A DNA stretch of 64,000 nt, taken from positions 66,500,077 to 66,564,076 of the forward strand of contig CM060194.1 in the NCBI GenBank assembly GCA_030549335.1, in the 5' to 3' direction. Positions 11,520-21,720 of this stretch are shown here, piece after piece. Made by a program: the position numbers and the translations under genes. The notes beneath the pieces were generated by a model. The model was not told the DNA's origin, ran no database searches, and saw only the letters and a program-made list of their open reading frames with translations. This DNA is from Pontederia crassipes (Eukaryota > Streptophyta > Magnoliopsida > Commelinales > Pontederiaceae). The first letter of the stretch is position 1; every line of letters begins with the position of its first letter.

Positions 11520-12355
11520 CTCTTAAGTTTTTAACCGCAAGACTAATTCTGCGGCTCATTTTTCGGCTGATTATGCTCGGCAGTTGCAATGCGACAATTT
11601 TTTAGAAGAAAGCCCTTCTTCAGATTTTGTAGAAGATTTTGTAGAAGACTCTTCTAATTCTCCATCTATAGCATGATCCTTTTCCTTTTTTTAAATATAT
11701 ATATATATTGGAAACGGCTTGGCCACAAGTGTTAAGGATCATCGCTGGATTTTTTGCTTGTTTTTATCTGTTAATATAGTCTTTTGTTGGCACCCTCAAT
11801 GTGAATAATTTATTACTTAATGGTACTTAGAATGTCTCTCTTCTAAACATTCTTTGGTGATTGATTGATTTCTTATATTTGCTCTGTTTTTGTGCATACA
11901 TTGCCCAATGATGATTAGTGAATCTGATGAAGGATAGGCATACCTCATGTGAATTCTGTTAACATATTCCTCTCTGCCGCAGCACCTCCAACAGGAATTG
12001 TTAGTTGGTCTGATTCCTGATTGGAGAATGCTTTGGAAAATCCATGTTCCTCCCAAAATACACACTTTGTTTGGACACTGATCCACGTAGACTACCTACT
12101 ATTACCAAGCGCGGGCTGCTCGATCTTAACCTTGCACTCAGCACCACATGTATTATGTGGATTGTCTATTGAGTCCAGAAACCGACTTTTTTCAATCTTC
12201 CTATTAGTCTCAATTATGAACCATATTTCAACAATATTTGAATTACGCCTTCTGCTATCCAACACTTGGAACCAAGGGGACCAGACCAAGGAGCGGAATC
12301 TTCTCTTGGCCTCCTCCAAAACTACACTTCAAACTCTGTTTGCATAGTCTTTGGG
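11520..12355 (+). pseudogene. Non-LTR retrotransposon (LINE) relics
   Basis: Two fragments on the plus strand. At 11545-11680 a frame reads NSAAHFSADYARQ, resembling the LINE RNase H motif. At about 11960-12350 a frame with stops includes WKIHVPPKIHTLF and later DCLLS, matching the reverse-transcriptase zinc-binding (zf-RVT) pattern (LWKxxVPPKI...C...C). A TA-rich tract at 11692-11708 lies between them. In an intact LINE the zf-RVT-like part precedes RNase H; here the order is reversed, so these are two insertions or a rearrangement. Confidence 0.45.
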
Positions 12356-12490
12356 GGCATGTGGACTGAGAAATGATATGTTTTTTTTCAATTCCATAAT
12401 GATAATTTAGTTTGTATGACAAGACTCTCACTAGTAGTAAGGAATATAGGACAGCATATGTCTCATTTGATTTCTATGGGTCATTTATAG

Positions 12491-13712
12491 GGGTAAATTA
12501 CATGGATCATTCTCCAACTTTGAGTGCAGTAATAACTCAGTCCTCCAACTTTAATTTATAATTAGAATGTTCTCCAACTTTGATTTTCATGCACGTTTCA
12601 TCCACTTAATCGTTAATAATGAGTTTTTTAGTTTCCTCGCTTACGTGGCCGCCACATAGATTTTTATCTTTCATCCATGTCATTTAAAAATAATAAAATA
12701 TATAATAAATTAATATTAAAAATAAAAAATGACCAAAGCCGTTCGTGAGCGCCGGCACCGACAAGCTCGACCAGAGGGAGGCCATCGTCCCTCTCCCTCT
12801 CTCTCGCGTGCACGCTTGTGGGGTGGATGCCCCCTTTCTCCCTTGCGGCCGATGAGGGAACCAGTGGACGCCAACACCGACGAGCTCGACCAAGGGGGGC
12901 CATCGCCCCCTCCCTCTCTCTCGCGTGCACGCTTGCGGGATGGGGGGTGCTTTCTCCCTTGCGGCCAATGAGGGAGCTGGCCCCCGTTCCTTTCTCGCAT
13001 GCTCGTTGGCACGCGGGAGAGAGGAGGGGGGCGGTGGCCCCCTCTAGTTGAACTCGCTGACACCAATAGAGGGGCTGATTCCCTCCTTTCCTCTCGCGCG
13101 TCGACGAGCTGGCGAGAGAGGAACTTCGCTGGCCATGAGGGTGCCCCCATTTCTTCTCTCACCAGCGCGCATGAGAAAAAGGGGCGACGACGCCCTCCTC
13201 TGTTTCGCGGGAGATAGAGGAAGGGGGCCGATGACCCCCCTTCGTCAAACTCGTCAACGTCGGAAGGGGGGCTGATGCCCCCTTTTCCGTCTCTCGTGCC
13301 GGTGCATGAGAGAGGAAAGGGGGGCCGACGTCGACTAAAGGGGTGCGCCATCGCCCCCCTTTCCTCTCCCGTGCGCTAGTGAGCGCGGGCGGGAGAGAGA
13401 GGGAGGGGACGCTGACCACCTCTGGGGGTCAAGCTCATCGGCGCCAGCGCCAACAAGAGACTCTGGCCATTTTTTAAAATTTTAAAATTATTTATTATAT
13501 TATATTTTTATATTAATTTTTAAATGACGTGGATGAAAGAGAAAAGTCCATGTGGCGGTCACGTAAACGAGGAAATCATGAAACCCATTATCACTTATCA
13601 AGTGGATGAAACGTGCAAAAAAATAAAAGTCGGAGGACATTCTAGTTACAAATTAAAGTTGAAGGACTATGAAAATATTAAGTCAAAGTTGGGATTATTC
13701 ATGTGATTATCC
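12491..13712. mobile_element. Long-TIR, GC-cored non-autonomous DNA transposon (MULE-like or foldback)
   Basis: The termini are long inverted repeats of about 245 bases (12491-12736 and 13465-13712). Left starts GGGTAAATTACATGG; right, reverse-complemented, starts GGATAATCACATGAA. Many blocks then match in order (CTCCAACTTTGA, TTTAATTTATAA, GCACGTTTCATCCACTT, CACGTGGCCGCCACAT-like, CATCCACGTCATTTAAAAA). The 730-base core is very GC-rich and itself largely repetitive and inverted. No transposase is present. Long TIRs and the GGGTAAATT-type end fit Mutator-like elements; no 9-base target duplication could be confirmed. Confidence 0.8.
12757..12990. repeat. GC-rich tandem units of about 119 bp within the long-TIR element
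   Basis: Two head-to-tail units starting at about 12757 and 12876 share ACCGACRAGCTCGACCARRG, GGCCATCG, CCCTCTCTCTCGCGTGCACG and CTCCCTTGCGGCC. Further diverged units appear in both orientations to about 13440. The repetition produces long open frames on both strands that are artefacts of GC content. Confidence 0.65.
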
Positions 13713-16089
13713 GGCTTATGAAACCTTTAATTTATAATCACATATCATGCATGTTAATTATCATGACATTGTTCATGTAATAGATTAAATACACATAATT
13801 CGTAAATCATGTCATGCACTTTTCATTTTTCCTATTCATAATATAAAGTATTATAATACAAAATGGATGATTAATTTCTCAATTTTATATTAGTTTCAAC
13901 TAATTACATCTCACTCATATTTGATATAAATGACATAATAGTTTACAAATATATACAATATCATGAAAAACTACATAATAATATAGATTAATATGAAAAA
14001 ATTATATAAACACATATGCATAAGTACTAAATATGAATAATTATATCGTTTTTCAAATGAATTTTTAACATGATGACGTGCATAATTAGAAAAATAATTT
14101 ACTTTCTTATAATATGTTTATCATCGCATGACAATCACACGAAATATATAATAAAATAAAATGAATAAATTTTGTATTAATATAAATAAGAAATTATTTA
14201 GAAAAATAGAATTTTGTGAGGTAAAAAAATATTTTTTCTACTTTTTCCCCCAATTTCCTACATCCGGATTTTTCCCAAAAAAAATCTGTCGCGTTGCATA
14301 GCCCAGTGACGTGCGGTGCCGTTGGGGACAAAGCCCGCGCTCCAGTGATGGCCTACAAATGTGGGCCGATTTTGAAAAATTCTTCGGCTGGCCCGGGACC
14401 AACATTCGTGGCTATGCACTGAAGCGCCACTTCTTTTTACTTTTTATGCACTGACTTCGTTAGAATCAACCAAACATGCAACGGCCAATGTTCTTGAAAA
14501 GGGACTCGATTTCAACCCGTTCGATTTAGGTGAAGTATAAAATCAAAAATAGCACTGACAGAACAAAAATTTATTCAATCGAAAAAAATTGGTTCAATGG
14601 TGAATTAGAAAAAAAACTCAATTCACAATTAAAAGCAAAAAATAGAAAATAAAAGTAAAAATAAGAAAGAAAATGTTTCAAAAAAGTAAAAAAGCTGGAG
14701 AAGTACTTGAGTTAAGAATAGGTGAAAATTAGAAAGGAAATAAATAAGAAAAATTAATAAGGAGTGAGAAATTAATGAAAATAGAAAAAAGAAACTACCA
14801 AACCGAAAGTAAAGAAAAAAATAAAAGAAATTAGAGTGATATATGGTAAAATAAATTAATATATTAATATATCAATTATAATAACTTATAGTCTTATTCT
14901 ATGAATATTAAATTTTAATAAAGATCTGTTTATTATTTTTCATTATGAATGTTAGGTCATCATTACTTTTTTTATACATTATATACTATCTTTGAAATTA
15001 GTGTGAATATTTTATTTTAATAAATTTCGATTCGATTCACTCGATTTCAACATCCTCACTTAAACGGTCCGTGGACCGGGTTCCCACAGTTCAATTGGAC
15101 ATGCGAAGATGAGTCTAATACTTTTTGTAATACTCTCTAGCTCAACAAGATATTATTCATTTCATATCTTCAATCAATACTAATTTAAAATATATTTTAA
15201 AAGATAAAAAAAATGCGAAGTAAATGATCAGTTCCATATATTTTACCTACGTAGGACTCTCACCCATGGTTTTTTTTTAACATCTAAAAAAGGATCCTAT
15301 AATAAAATTTTCAATGAAGTTAGAAGAAATAAATAATTTTAGTTGAAATTAAGAGTGAAAGCGTTTTGAATTTTTTATCTCAAAAAATCACCCGCTATTT
15401 TGGGGTCATTTTTTAAATTAAAAAAATCTATCATAAAACTATTTAGTGGGTTAGTTTTTTAGGATCTCTATTTTAGTAAAATAATGTTTTTAAAACTATT
15501 TAGTGGGTTAGTTCTATTTTAGTAAAATAATATTTTTAAAAATATATATAATAAATTAAAATTAGTATTAACAAATTTAATTTTATAACAACGATGAAAC
15601 CCCATGATATTTTCAGCTGAGCCTAAAGCGGGTCATTTTTTGCTCTATGAAAAAAATTTGCGCTAAATCTATTTGGTCCCCTGATTTTTTATCTTTTCAG
15701 TTAACGTTTTATCGAACGGCAAAAAGTATATACACATTTTAGATGGGTAAAAAGTATTAGAGTACAACGCTTTTTATTTATATTTCTCTATTAAAAAAAT
15801 TTCTCTCTTGAATATATATATATATATCTTAAAAGTATTCATTTGTATAATACTTTTTATTTTTTATTTCTATCTCACTTTTATTTTTTAAAATATCTTT
15901 CTCTCATGTTAATTTTACATTAATAAAATAATTTTATTTTATATTTATATGTCATTTTATTTTTAAAATACACGAGTAAAATAGTTATGAGAAAAATAAA
16001 GAACAGAACAAATACAAAAAGGTGATAATAAAATAGAACTAAATTAAGTGATATAAAATTATATAATAAATATTATTCTCTAATGGGCT
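13713..16089. other. AT-rich spacer
   Basis: No gene recognised. A short GC-richer island at 14285-14450 has no family match. The rest is A/T-rich with homopolymer runs. A small tandem duplication at 15436-15545 is listed separately. Confidence 0.55.
15436..15545. repeat. Two-copy tandem repeat of about 55-65 bp
   Basis: AAAACTATTTAGTGGGTTAG followed by TATTTTAGTAAAATAATRTTTTTAAA occurs twice back to back, with about ten extra bases in the first copy. Simple local duplication with no coding content. Confidence 0.7.
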
Positions 16090-16289
16090 GCTGACGGATA
16101 GAGCTGAGCAAATATGAGATCGGGTCCGGATCTAAGCGGATCCGATCTCGACTCGAATTATACCGGGTCAAACAAGAAAAAACCCAATATTGAATTGAAG
16201 GTGCACAATCAAGATGATCCGATCAAATTAAACTATGTTTGCATTATAATTGATGAGTAATCTGACGATGATGAAGGCACGACCGATCG

Positions 16290-16412
16290 ACCTTGCTGTT
16301 GTCCGTTCTGTCATTCGCACTGGCACCGTAGCTCTTGAGGTTGAAGGTTCCTCCTAACACTGTCGCAGGCTTTGCAGCAATAGCAGCAGCAGGCAACAGC
16401 CTCCAGCCTCCA
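16290..16412 (-). pseudogene. Captured N-terminal fragment of a polygalacturonase (GH28)
   Basis: On the minus strand, inside a 78-codon open frame, the peptide LGGTFNLKSYGASANDRTDN aligns with the conserved start of plant polygalacturonase mature domains (TFNVxxYGAxxDGxTDxTxA). It is preceded by an Ala-rich stretch that could be the tail of a signal peptide. The frame then leaves the family (VDRSCLHH) and stops. No catalytic motif (NTD, DD, GHG) lies nearby, so it is a gene fragment, not a gene. Confidence 0.55.
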
Positions 16413-16524
16413 TCTACAACTATGGTCGTCAGGCGGTCGGATCTGGTCGTCAGAGGTCGGATCTGGCATTTGACGGTCAAATTTGATTGCTAGAGGCCAA
16501 ATCCGACGACTGGCGGCTGATTCG

Positions 16525-16602
16525 GCCGCCAGAGGTCAGATCCGACGCCCGACGGCCGGATCGGCCGCCAGTGGTCAGATCCGACGCCTGGCAGCCAGAC
16601 GC
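16525..16602. repeat. 39-bp GC-rich tandem repeat
   Basis: GCCGCCAGAGGTCAGATCCG (16525) and GCCGCCAGTGGTCAGATCCG (16564) start two adjacent 39-base units; weaker related words (GGTCGGATCTGG, GGCCAAATCCGACGACTGGC) extend the array to about 16435. Confidence 0.6.
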
Positions 16603-17154
16603 CTAGAGATCCGGCTTCGGCAACCGTTCGACGTGGCGGCGGGAATAGAGGGAGAGAAGGACGGCCGAAGTTGAGATAGCCGTCAGTGTCGCCCTCGCCG
16701 CAGTCGTTGTCGTGAGAGAAAGGGAGAGAGCGACATCGCGAGAGAGATGGGAGAGAAAAAAAGAGAGGGAGAAATGGAATGAGAGAGTGGGAGATCGGCC
16801 TTATGTATTAATAATTTGGGTCGGGTCCGGGTCAAATATCTGTGTTGCGAATTCGGTCTTGACTCGAAATCCAGCAGATTTTTCACAAAATGGATCCTGT
16901 CCTACTGACGGACAATTAAACGAGTTTAACACAATTTTCAGATTATTAATTTAACTTACACCAAATTGGCGTTATTCCCACCAATTAAGTGCACTATCGA
17001 CCTTCCAGACCCCATTAAAAAATTGTTAGTTTTTTCACGAATCTGAAATATATTTCCTCTCTACGAAATATATAAATCGTCATGTCACGGGCCCGAAGGT
17101 GTTCTAAATCTATGTACCGAGAACGCGCGAGGGAGGACTCCGGTCCCCTTAAAC

Positions 17155-18492
17155 ATGGCATACGACGAAGCGTTGCCCTCGAGTTCGAGAGCAATTGATT
17201 CCTCCAACATCGGCTTCAAGGTTTGTCTTTTCTAGTTTTAGGGTTCGTTCTTGTTATTTCTTGAGCGTAATTTTGCTTTAACAGTTCTTCGGAGGTTTTT
17301 TTAATGCAATTTTGGTTTTCGCTGGGATTTGATCGTTGTTTCTCCGATTCGTCTGCAGTTGCTGAAGAAGCAAGGATGGACGGAGGGCACCGGCCTTGGC
17401 GCATTGGAACAGGTGCGGATTCTTCCAAAGTTGCTCTTGTTGGCCCCCCTTAATTTGGTTAAACCTTTTCGGAATTAGTTTTGTCAATCTTTTCGACGTC
17501 CCATTATTACACGAGCTTAAGAGATTTGAACAAGTGCTTTACCGATAGGCAATATTTTGCGCTTGTATGGCCATCTGTTAAGTTCAATAATCTATGTGCT
17601 GGGAAATTGCCATGATGTATGTTTATCCATTTCCTTTGGTCAGTGCTTGTGTTCATATTAGGGGCATGATTCATGAAAAAAATTCATTTTGATTATCTAT
17701 CCACCAACTATAAGCTTTTTATTATGTTATTTTGGTTCATCAGGGAAGATTGGAACCTATCCAAACACATGTGAAAACAAATAAACGTGGGCTAGGCGCA
17801 GAGGAGATGAAGAAAGAGGTAGAGCAGCAGAAGCATCATGTGACTAATGTTCAAAACAACCATGTAAGTGATCAGAGGATTCATGAAATATTTCTTCTAC
17901 TTTCATGCTTCTTGAAACGATGGATATTCTACTTATCTGATCCATGAAATGCTGAATGTTAGTATTTCTGCATTATCAAGAACAACAAAGTAGTTCCGCA
18001 TTGTATCTTTTCATGTCACTATCAACTTCCATTTGTAGGAATATATTTTAACTTGGTGGTGGGAAAATTTCTCTTATACTATTTACATACACACATGATA
18101 TTTCGTTTTTTGCTGCAAATATGTGATGAAGTAATTTCATAATCTATTAAAGAGAAAGTAAAAAAAAAGACTTTGTAAGCTTATTCCCTATTCCTAGTAT
18201 TTTGCATAATTATTGATCGAACATAGTTCTTGTCATCTTCATACTTTAACTTTTCCAAGTTCTCGTGTTGGTCAGTTGGGGAAAAATTTCACCATTTGAA
18301 TCAGTTTTCCTAAATTTTACATCTCGATGAATTAAATTGTTTTGTTCCTCTTCTCAGGATGGTGTGAAGTCTAGGAAGAAAGAAAAGGCTGCTTCCAAAA
18401 GGATAAGGAAGATGTTGGAAGATGAGGAAAGGTTGAAAGAGAAGGAATTTGAGCGTGCCTTCTTCAGGGAGTTCTGGCCAGACAACGTATGA
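17155..18492 (+). CDS. Small G-patch domain protein, four exons
   Basis: Exons 17155..17220, 17359..17412, 17744..17863 and 18358..18492 join in phase 0 at GT-AG introns to give 124 aa. The G-patch spans about residues 17-62: SNIGFKLLKKQGWTEGTGLG followed by GRLEPIQ and NKRGLGAE, with the conserved aromatic and glycine positions. The lysine-rich C-terminal part ends FERAFFREFWPDNV, a conserved ending I recall in small plant G-patch proteins. G-patch domains bind RNA or activate DEAH helicases in splicing and ribosome assembly; a nuclear RNA-processing role is inferred. Intron 1 has a TTTTAGGGTTC (telo-box-like) word near its start. The stop overlaps a possible donor (AAC|GTATGA), but the conserved ending supports the stop. 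Confidence 0.88.
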
Positions 18493-21400
18493 AGTGAAAG
18501 TTGTACTAATGTTAATTACAATACAAAGGGAAACACAGGTACTCCAAGGTTCTTTTACTATGCAATTGTCTGAGTTATATCTGTGGAAAATGCAAAAAAA
18601 CATTGTTGCATATCAAATATTTGCCTTTTGTTTCCTGAGATAAGCCATTAAGATTGTCTGTAGCAACAAGCAAATATGATGGTTCAGATGTATGTAAAAT
18701 CTTTCGCAAACATGATTGCATTATCTCAAGATCAACATCTAAGGAGTACCATTGACAACACGTGTATGATTTAGAGATGGTCTTTTCTTGTGTAGATGTT
18801 TGTTTGTCTACATCCAGAGTCAATAGCACTATGCAAAGACCACCACCACCACTCCCCACCCAAAAAAAAAAAAAACAAAAAAAAGAAAAAACGAAAAAGA
18901 AAGAAAGAAAAAAGACTCCAGAAACTGTTTGATGCTTTAGGAGAATGATTTTCCTGTTGAGAGTTGTTTCTGGTAGAATAAAGTATGTTCCCTGTTGATG
19001 AATCACATTTGTTATCTGATCTGTGTAAATGCTTAGCTGAATTTATGAGCATCTCTAAAATAAAATATAGTTGCATGGAGTTATTGTTCAACACAAACAG
19101 CAATCAGGGTTCAGTATATATGACCTTGTCAAATATCTTGTGCATAATTTAAGGCCTACTAGTTGTATCCTAATAGATCAATACTATATATTCTAAAAAG
19201 ATAGAATAGTACTATAGAATCCTAAAAAAAAGTACTATAGACACTCATGCACTGGCAAATAAATTGTTAGTCACAACTTCTCCTGTACTGGCTCAAGAGA
19301 ACTATAATAGATTGACTTAACAGGAAGCTCTCATTCATCTATATCACATTTCTAACTAGAAAATATGTATACAAAGAAGATTTAGTTATAATATCCTTCA
19401 GATGTTGATTCAGTTTAAAGTCAAAAAATTAAATAAACAGACATTTCTATATATAATGGTCTGACATTTTTATTCAATGCATACAACGCTCTACTAAACA
19501 GACAAAAGAAAAATAAAAGAGTTTTCAAAACACACCTGCATCTAACCATCAGACATAAACCAACTGAAGACAACAGCTCACGAATTGCATTTTTTTTTTC
19601 TTTTTCACTTATGTTTTCAACAATCGATTCTGGTTTCTAAGCCATAAATGTCATTCCACATTGTTCATGTTACATTAAGAGCATGAAATGTTATTGGAAT
19701 ATAATAAAACGTCATGTGTACAGGAAGAAGCACTTGAAGAAGTGGAAAAATCGTGGGTTGTCCTTCGCGTCTGTTTTTCCATTTTTCTTAACAGCAATCC
19801 CATTCTTGAAAATTCTGTATATCATGGGCTTCATCCTCTCAACAGATCTTTATCTCCTCTGAACCCCAAAAGCTTCAGGCTCTGCGGGACAAAAAGGAAA
19901 AGGATACTAGGACCCATGGTGATGAAATGATGAATTTGATCCTCCTCTCTTTAGCTCATGTGAGTACTCTGGTTCAAGGGAAAGAAGGCATGTAATTGGC
20001 AGGGAATATGTGCTGAAGTTTCTCTATAATGTTGCCCCGATGCCTGATTCTTTCTTGAAGTTAGCTTTTAAGGAAAGTCCATTTTTATTTTGTACCGAGT
20101 CAGGAAGTCCATTTCTCCAGAATTATTAGTACTTAACTAATCTGAACCTACCTTTTCTTTTAAAGGGAAGCCCTTTTAACTTCAATTCTTATATTACTTG
20201 AGGAGCCATCTAGTAATGTAATATGTAATCCATCTAGTCATGTAATATATAATAACTGTTCATTTTAAACTTATTCTTAAATTTATTAATATATGTGAAA
20301 AAAATTCAGCCCAAGCTAAAAGTCTTATGGACCAATCCAGGCCTCATCCGGTATAATGGCTCCACTGGGTCGAATTCAATTTTTTTTTCACGTCCGAATC
20401 TAACCCAAATTTGGTCGGACGAATTTTGAGTACCACTCCTAAACTCTTAAATTGAGTGTTGGACTTACATCCCAGAAATGTAGGAATACAAGTTAATAGC
20501 GGTAAGGTAGGCACAACCTTCAAATCAATAATTAAGGATTCAGTCACAGAGACGATTAATAATCAGTAACATATATTTTCTTGAATGTAAAACTATATTT
20601 AGGAGATGTAACATTGTTGAATCATAGGCTAAATTATTATCCATGCCATTGTGAGATAGCAAAATTTTTAAGAATAATTAAAAGAATGTAGCATTGCTAT
20701 TTCAGATAAAAACATTGTATGCTCTTATCTCATTCTCCTAAAACTTTTTCTAATATTCATATAATTAAAACATCTTAAAAATTGACAAAATTGTTACTGT
20801 TGTCATTGTGAGATATATGTTTGGATATGATTATTATCAGTTAAAAAAATATTATTGTCACTTTTTTGTGAGTAGATATTTGTACTCTTGTTTAATAAAA
20901 TAAAGCAACAATAGTGTTTTTGGAGTGACAATATCACTCAAAATTTTAGAGGCGAGGTTATTGAAGCAAACTTTTACAACTTATTAGAGGCGTGATTTTT
21001 ATCTTTTATGCATTTAACATTACGAACCACGATAAGTATACAAATGATAGATTAATTCATATTGACCAAATAAATAATTCCAAAATGCAGTAAACTATTG
21101 ACGATGCACAATCAGAAGAAATGTAAAATTTAAAAGCCAGTACACACTATTTTAATTATTAATTTGTCTTTGAAGTCATAATCCATCTTACCCACAAGAT
21201 CTTACATTTTCTATATCCCATACATATAGGATTCATAGTCTTCACTATTTGATCGATTTATGGGCGTACATCGGAATAAGATAAATGAATAATACAGTCA
21301 TCGTACTGATTCGATAATTCTAATACTATATAAGAGAAAAAAAAATTCTCAATCCTTGAATTAATAAATAATGAGAACTTGACGACACAATCTAATTCAT

Positions 21401-21580
21401 TAATATATTAGTAAATTATTTTTAATCACTCGAATATAAAATACTCTTCTACATCGGTTCGTGACGTTTACATTTTTCTTGATATTTTACACTGATGACA
21501 GAAAAAAAAGGAGAGAGAAATCCAGAAAAAGAAGAGAAAGGTTGGTTGACCTCAAGGTTTCGGATAAGATCGTCAAAGAT
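18493..21580. other. Spacer between the G-patch gene and the plastid-protein gene
   Basis: Mostly AT-rich. An A-rich low-complexity tract lies at 18855-18910. An 80-codon frame at 19688-19930 has lysine-rich and hydrophobic stretches but no family, and could be a decayed exon. A short tandem duplication (ATCTAGTAATGTAATATGTA type) lies at about 20208-20251. No gene can be supported. Confidence 0.5.
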
Positions 21581-21607
21581 ATTTAGGGCCCGGAGCACGC
21601 AAAATGT

Positions 21608-21660
21608 GGCCCATTATTTCGTACTCCCGCTAAATCCAAGAACTCCAAATGGAGGGCCCA
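21608..21660 (+). promoter_or_regulatory. Site II-like GGCCCA motifs before the plastid-protein gene
   Basis: GGCCCA occurs at 21608-21613 and 21655-21660, 60-115 bases upstream of the ATG at 21721, with a related GGGCCC at 21586-21591. Such TGGGCC/GGCCCA elements are common in promoters of plant housekeeping and organelle-protein genes and are bound by TCP factors. Function here is inferred. Confidence 0.4.
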
Positions 21661-21720
21661 TGAAAAAAATCGGCGCTCGCCGGCTACGACCAATCAAAGC
21701 TCTCTCCATCTGCTTCTCTC

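Larger units (their letters stand above)
16090..16930. mobile_element. Probable non-autonomous element carrying captured and repetitive DNA
   Basis: A GC-rich island in AT-rich surroundings. Both edges carry GGGTC-rich words (GATCGGGTCCGGATC near 16120 and GGGTCGGGTCCGGGTC near 16818), and CTGACGGA occurs just inside the left edge (16093) and right edge (16905). It holds a polygalacturonase-like fragment and a 39-base tandem repeat. Boundaries are approximate and a clean TIR pair was not demonstrated. Confidence 0.4.

Noticed and set aside
12716-13351. A 211-codon minus-strand open frame in the GC-rich core
   Set aside because: It arises from GC-rich tandem and inverted units; the peptide is Arg/Pro/Gly-rich repetition, several other frames are also open, and it lies wholly inside a TIR element.
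18481-18492. Donor AAC|GTATGA continuing the G-patch gene into 19720-19930
   Set aside because: The stop directly after FFREFWPDNV matches the conserved ending of this small family, and the downstream frame has no G-patch-protein similarity.
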